64,000 nucleotides of DNA, from NCBI GenBank assembly GCA_013396755.1, contig VWZF01002410.1, forward strand, positions 558,001 through 622,000, in the 5' to 3' direction. The position numbers were made by a program, and so were the translations under genes. The DNA is from Sclerurus mexicanus. Its lineage: Eukaryota > Chordata > Aves > Passeriformes > Furnariidae. Below the pieces are notes generated by a model that searched no databases, was not told the origin of the DNA, and saw nothing but the letters and a program-made list of their open reading frames with translations. Positions 61,471 to 64,000 of this stretch are shown piece by piece (position 1 is the stretch's first letter; the number at the start of each line of letters is the position of its first letter).

Positions 61471-64000
61471 CTGCACAGAAAAATGCAAAAATTAAATATA
61501 AGATCCCCATTTATACCTGAGAATTCACATTCATATTAACACCTATCTCTTAATACACAGATAAACCTCAGCATTGCTTTTTAAATTTATTCACTTTCTT
61601 GACAAATTTACAAATCTAAATTAATTGTAATAGGCAAAATGTACTTCTCTGTCTGCACTTGCACAGTTCCATCACACTTTAAGGAAAAGAAAAATAGTCT
61701 GAAATTATGGCTTATAAATGCATGTAGCAATTAAAAAAATCAGTATCTGATAATTTAAATTATATCAGATACCAACCTCCTAATTAATGACCACTAAGAC
61801 TGCAGTAGCTAAATCCAATGAATTGTAAAACAATACACACAACATATATCTTACCATTACCATGCATGTTCACTGCAGTCAGGCTAAAAGTGACACACTT
61901 TCTGGTCTTAAACTTATTACTAATCAAAGCATACCACCCACCAATTAACAACATGTATTGTCACCTCAGGTTTCCCAGTATTTAGTGAGTTCACCCAACA
62001 ACTCACACATCCACTTGATCCACTATACCAAAGAAATATGACAATAGATTGATCTAGTGAAGCCAAGGACATGCACCACTCTTCCCACCTGGCATGCTGG
62101 TGGCAGGGGTTGATGCTTCCTACACTCAGCACCACCCTACCACCAGCAGTCACCAATCCAAATGATCCCTTCCTGTGGTGTCCCCCAATAGATGATCACC
62201 CTTTCCAGCAGAGGCTGAGAAGGGTTGATAACCAGCAGACTCTGTGAGGTGAACCATGAGGGAGGGAGCAGGTACAATGACAAGAGAGACAGCTGGAAGC
62301 TCTTCTCACAGACTCAACAAAGCTGGGAGATGTCTGTCCACAGGCCAACTTCTTGTTTCTTAGCATTAGCTTAAATGTAGTTTTATCTGAAATATCTTTA
62401 GTAATTTCATCCAGCAGCTTTTTGAATGCAACACAAAAGACCTCATTTTTCAGAAACAGAGATTTTTGACATTACCAGATAGGTCAGAGGTTGAGGACTT
62501 TCTTGCTACAATTTAATGTCAGCTCTCTGGTGCTCCCATTGAACCACCAGACCTGAAGCTTTCTAATCTTTGAGAGGATAAAAGACAACATTAAAAATTT
62601 TCTTTTTCATCACTCCTACTAGAGATGAGCAGTACTTCCAATATGAGATCTATGGGACACTAACTGCCAACATTTCAATGTGTATGACAAGGACAACAAG
62701 AATCAACCCTGATCTTCAACTTTATACAAGAATTCTGTTTATTTGACTTTCGGAGCAATTTCTGGATCCATTCTGTTGAATAAATAACTGTCTCCATACC
62801 TAAGATTAGCTTCATAAATGCCTTTTAGTTCAAGTTTTCTTACTCCAATTTTTAAACACGAAATTACCCTACAATCTGTTTCATAAAGACTATCATCTTA
62901 TTTGAGAGTAGTATCACAGCACAGTTATGCTTGTGCTGAAGACTAGCCAGAACAAGTCATCTAGAAGACTGTTCCATAAGGAATTACAAGTGATAATATT
63001 TTCCAAAACATTTATACAGACTCTACATACACAGTTAAGTTACAATCGAATATTCTTGTGCATACACATAGCTTTACACACTCATGTAATATCATACATA
63101 CAATATAATTTTAGTTTTAGTTACATTTTTTTTTTAAATCCTGCAAGCAATTAGTGTAGAAAAATTCCAAGAGAAAATTAGTCTAGTTAGTCTTAAGTAC
63201 TGTTAAGCTCAACAAAGAAACAGAACAGGTGTTTTCCTGCTACATCTCTGGTGAAAGGAAAGAAAAGAGAAGCCATGTAAACCAGTGCAGTCCCTGATAC
63301 AAGACTCGATTATGAGAAATGCTTAAAAAATGAAAAGCACAAGGGTCATTAATTTTTAACCCAAACCAACTGTGACTTTTTATTTTTATATTCAAAGAAC
63401 TATGCCAAGATTGCGAGACTCTTTCTGACAAAAAGAGGCAAGTTTTCCTTTATGATAAACGCATGAGAGGGTTGCCTGTGTTGTCACTCAGGACACGTCA
63501 CTCCTCATTTGCCTTTGGAGAGCAGAATCCCAAGCCAGTGCAGACTCACAGTACAGGCTGGAGGCCACAGGCATGAGAGAACATGAGTTTAAGGACAGAA
63601 GAATGGAGTGTACATCTGAAAGACACCGCACCAGCACAGCTGAAGAACTGTCTGTGCATCACCAAATCAATGCCCGCACTCTTTTCAACATACAACTTAG
63701 AGGAGGTGCCCAACGTGCACGTACCTGAATTGTGGGATGAGAAAATACTACCATTTCTGGTCTGTCTGCTTTATTTTCCATTAGATGCAAGATATTTTGC
63801 TATCCTGCTAGTCTCTCTCTCACAGCACACATTTGTTGATCTTTTTTTTGTTTCTTATGCTCTGAGGTTTCCCAAGTACTATAGAGACAAGCATCTTCCC
63901 CAGCTTATCTTTCTAGAAATCACAGATGCTTCAGAGATGAACTCACACTAGCTACAAAGAAACTGGCATAGAGCTGTCAACACAGGAAAACCAGCAGTAC
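61471..64000. other. DST intron upstream of the first CH1 exon in the window
   Basis: Probably intron of the full-length transcript. The family exon expected next upstream (ending INQHLMK) was not found. A GC-richer stretch at about 62170-62345 is unassigned. Confidence 0.5.

Noticed and set aside
63583..63951. 122-codon plus-strand open frame near the right edge
   Set aside because: No family resemblance, no splice or promoter context, and a hydrophobic second half encoded by T-rich sequence. Treated as chance.

Overview
The window is animal nuclear DNA, most probably from a bird. It is AT-rich and intron-dominated, has canonical GT-AG splice sites, and carries several degraded copies of the CR1 retrotransposon 3' end, the dominant interspersed repeat of birds and other sauropsids. 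I see no prokaryotic feature.

One gene explains all the coding sequence I can support: dystonin (DST, also called BPAG1), a giant plakin/spectraplakin cytolinker, read entirely on the minus strand. Its 5' part enters near position 61470 and it leaves the window at position 1. I place 34 coding segments, including one candidate partial exon, with splice junctions and reading phases that all agree. In transcript order they are: four segments of the first calponin-homology domain CH1 (61470 to 56012, one a 36-nt microexon); an alternative first exon with a myristoylation signal (45769-44978); three CH2 segments (37237 to 21341); the start of the plakin domain (20817 to 20072); the alternative first exon of the epithelial form BPAG1e (17527-17361); and the rest of the plakin domain with its embedded SH3 fold (17226 to 1828). 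A long open segment (389-1) in matching phase runs off the window edge. The exons before CH1 and everything after the plakin domain lie outside.

The layout shows how the gene makes different proteins. Transcripts from upstream carry the whole CH1+CH2 actin-binding domain. Transcripts starting at 45.8 kb replace CH1 with a lipid-anchored head and keep only CH2. Transcripts starting at 17.5 kb drop the actin-binding domain and begin with the BPAG1e head, which in the known protein goes to hemidesmosomes. Each alternative head ends in the same splice phase as the exon it replaces.

The remaining sequence, more than 90 percent, is intron. It holds CR1 fragments, an almost perfect 80-nt hairpin, a GC-AG intron inside the CH2 coding region, two CTCF-like motifs in convergent orientation, a diverged direct repeat, and a short upstream ORF ending two bases before the BPAG1e start. 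No second gene, tRNA or rRNA was recognised. Exon boundaries were set by eye from splice signals, phase and family knowledge; no alignment was run.
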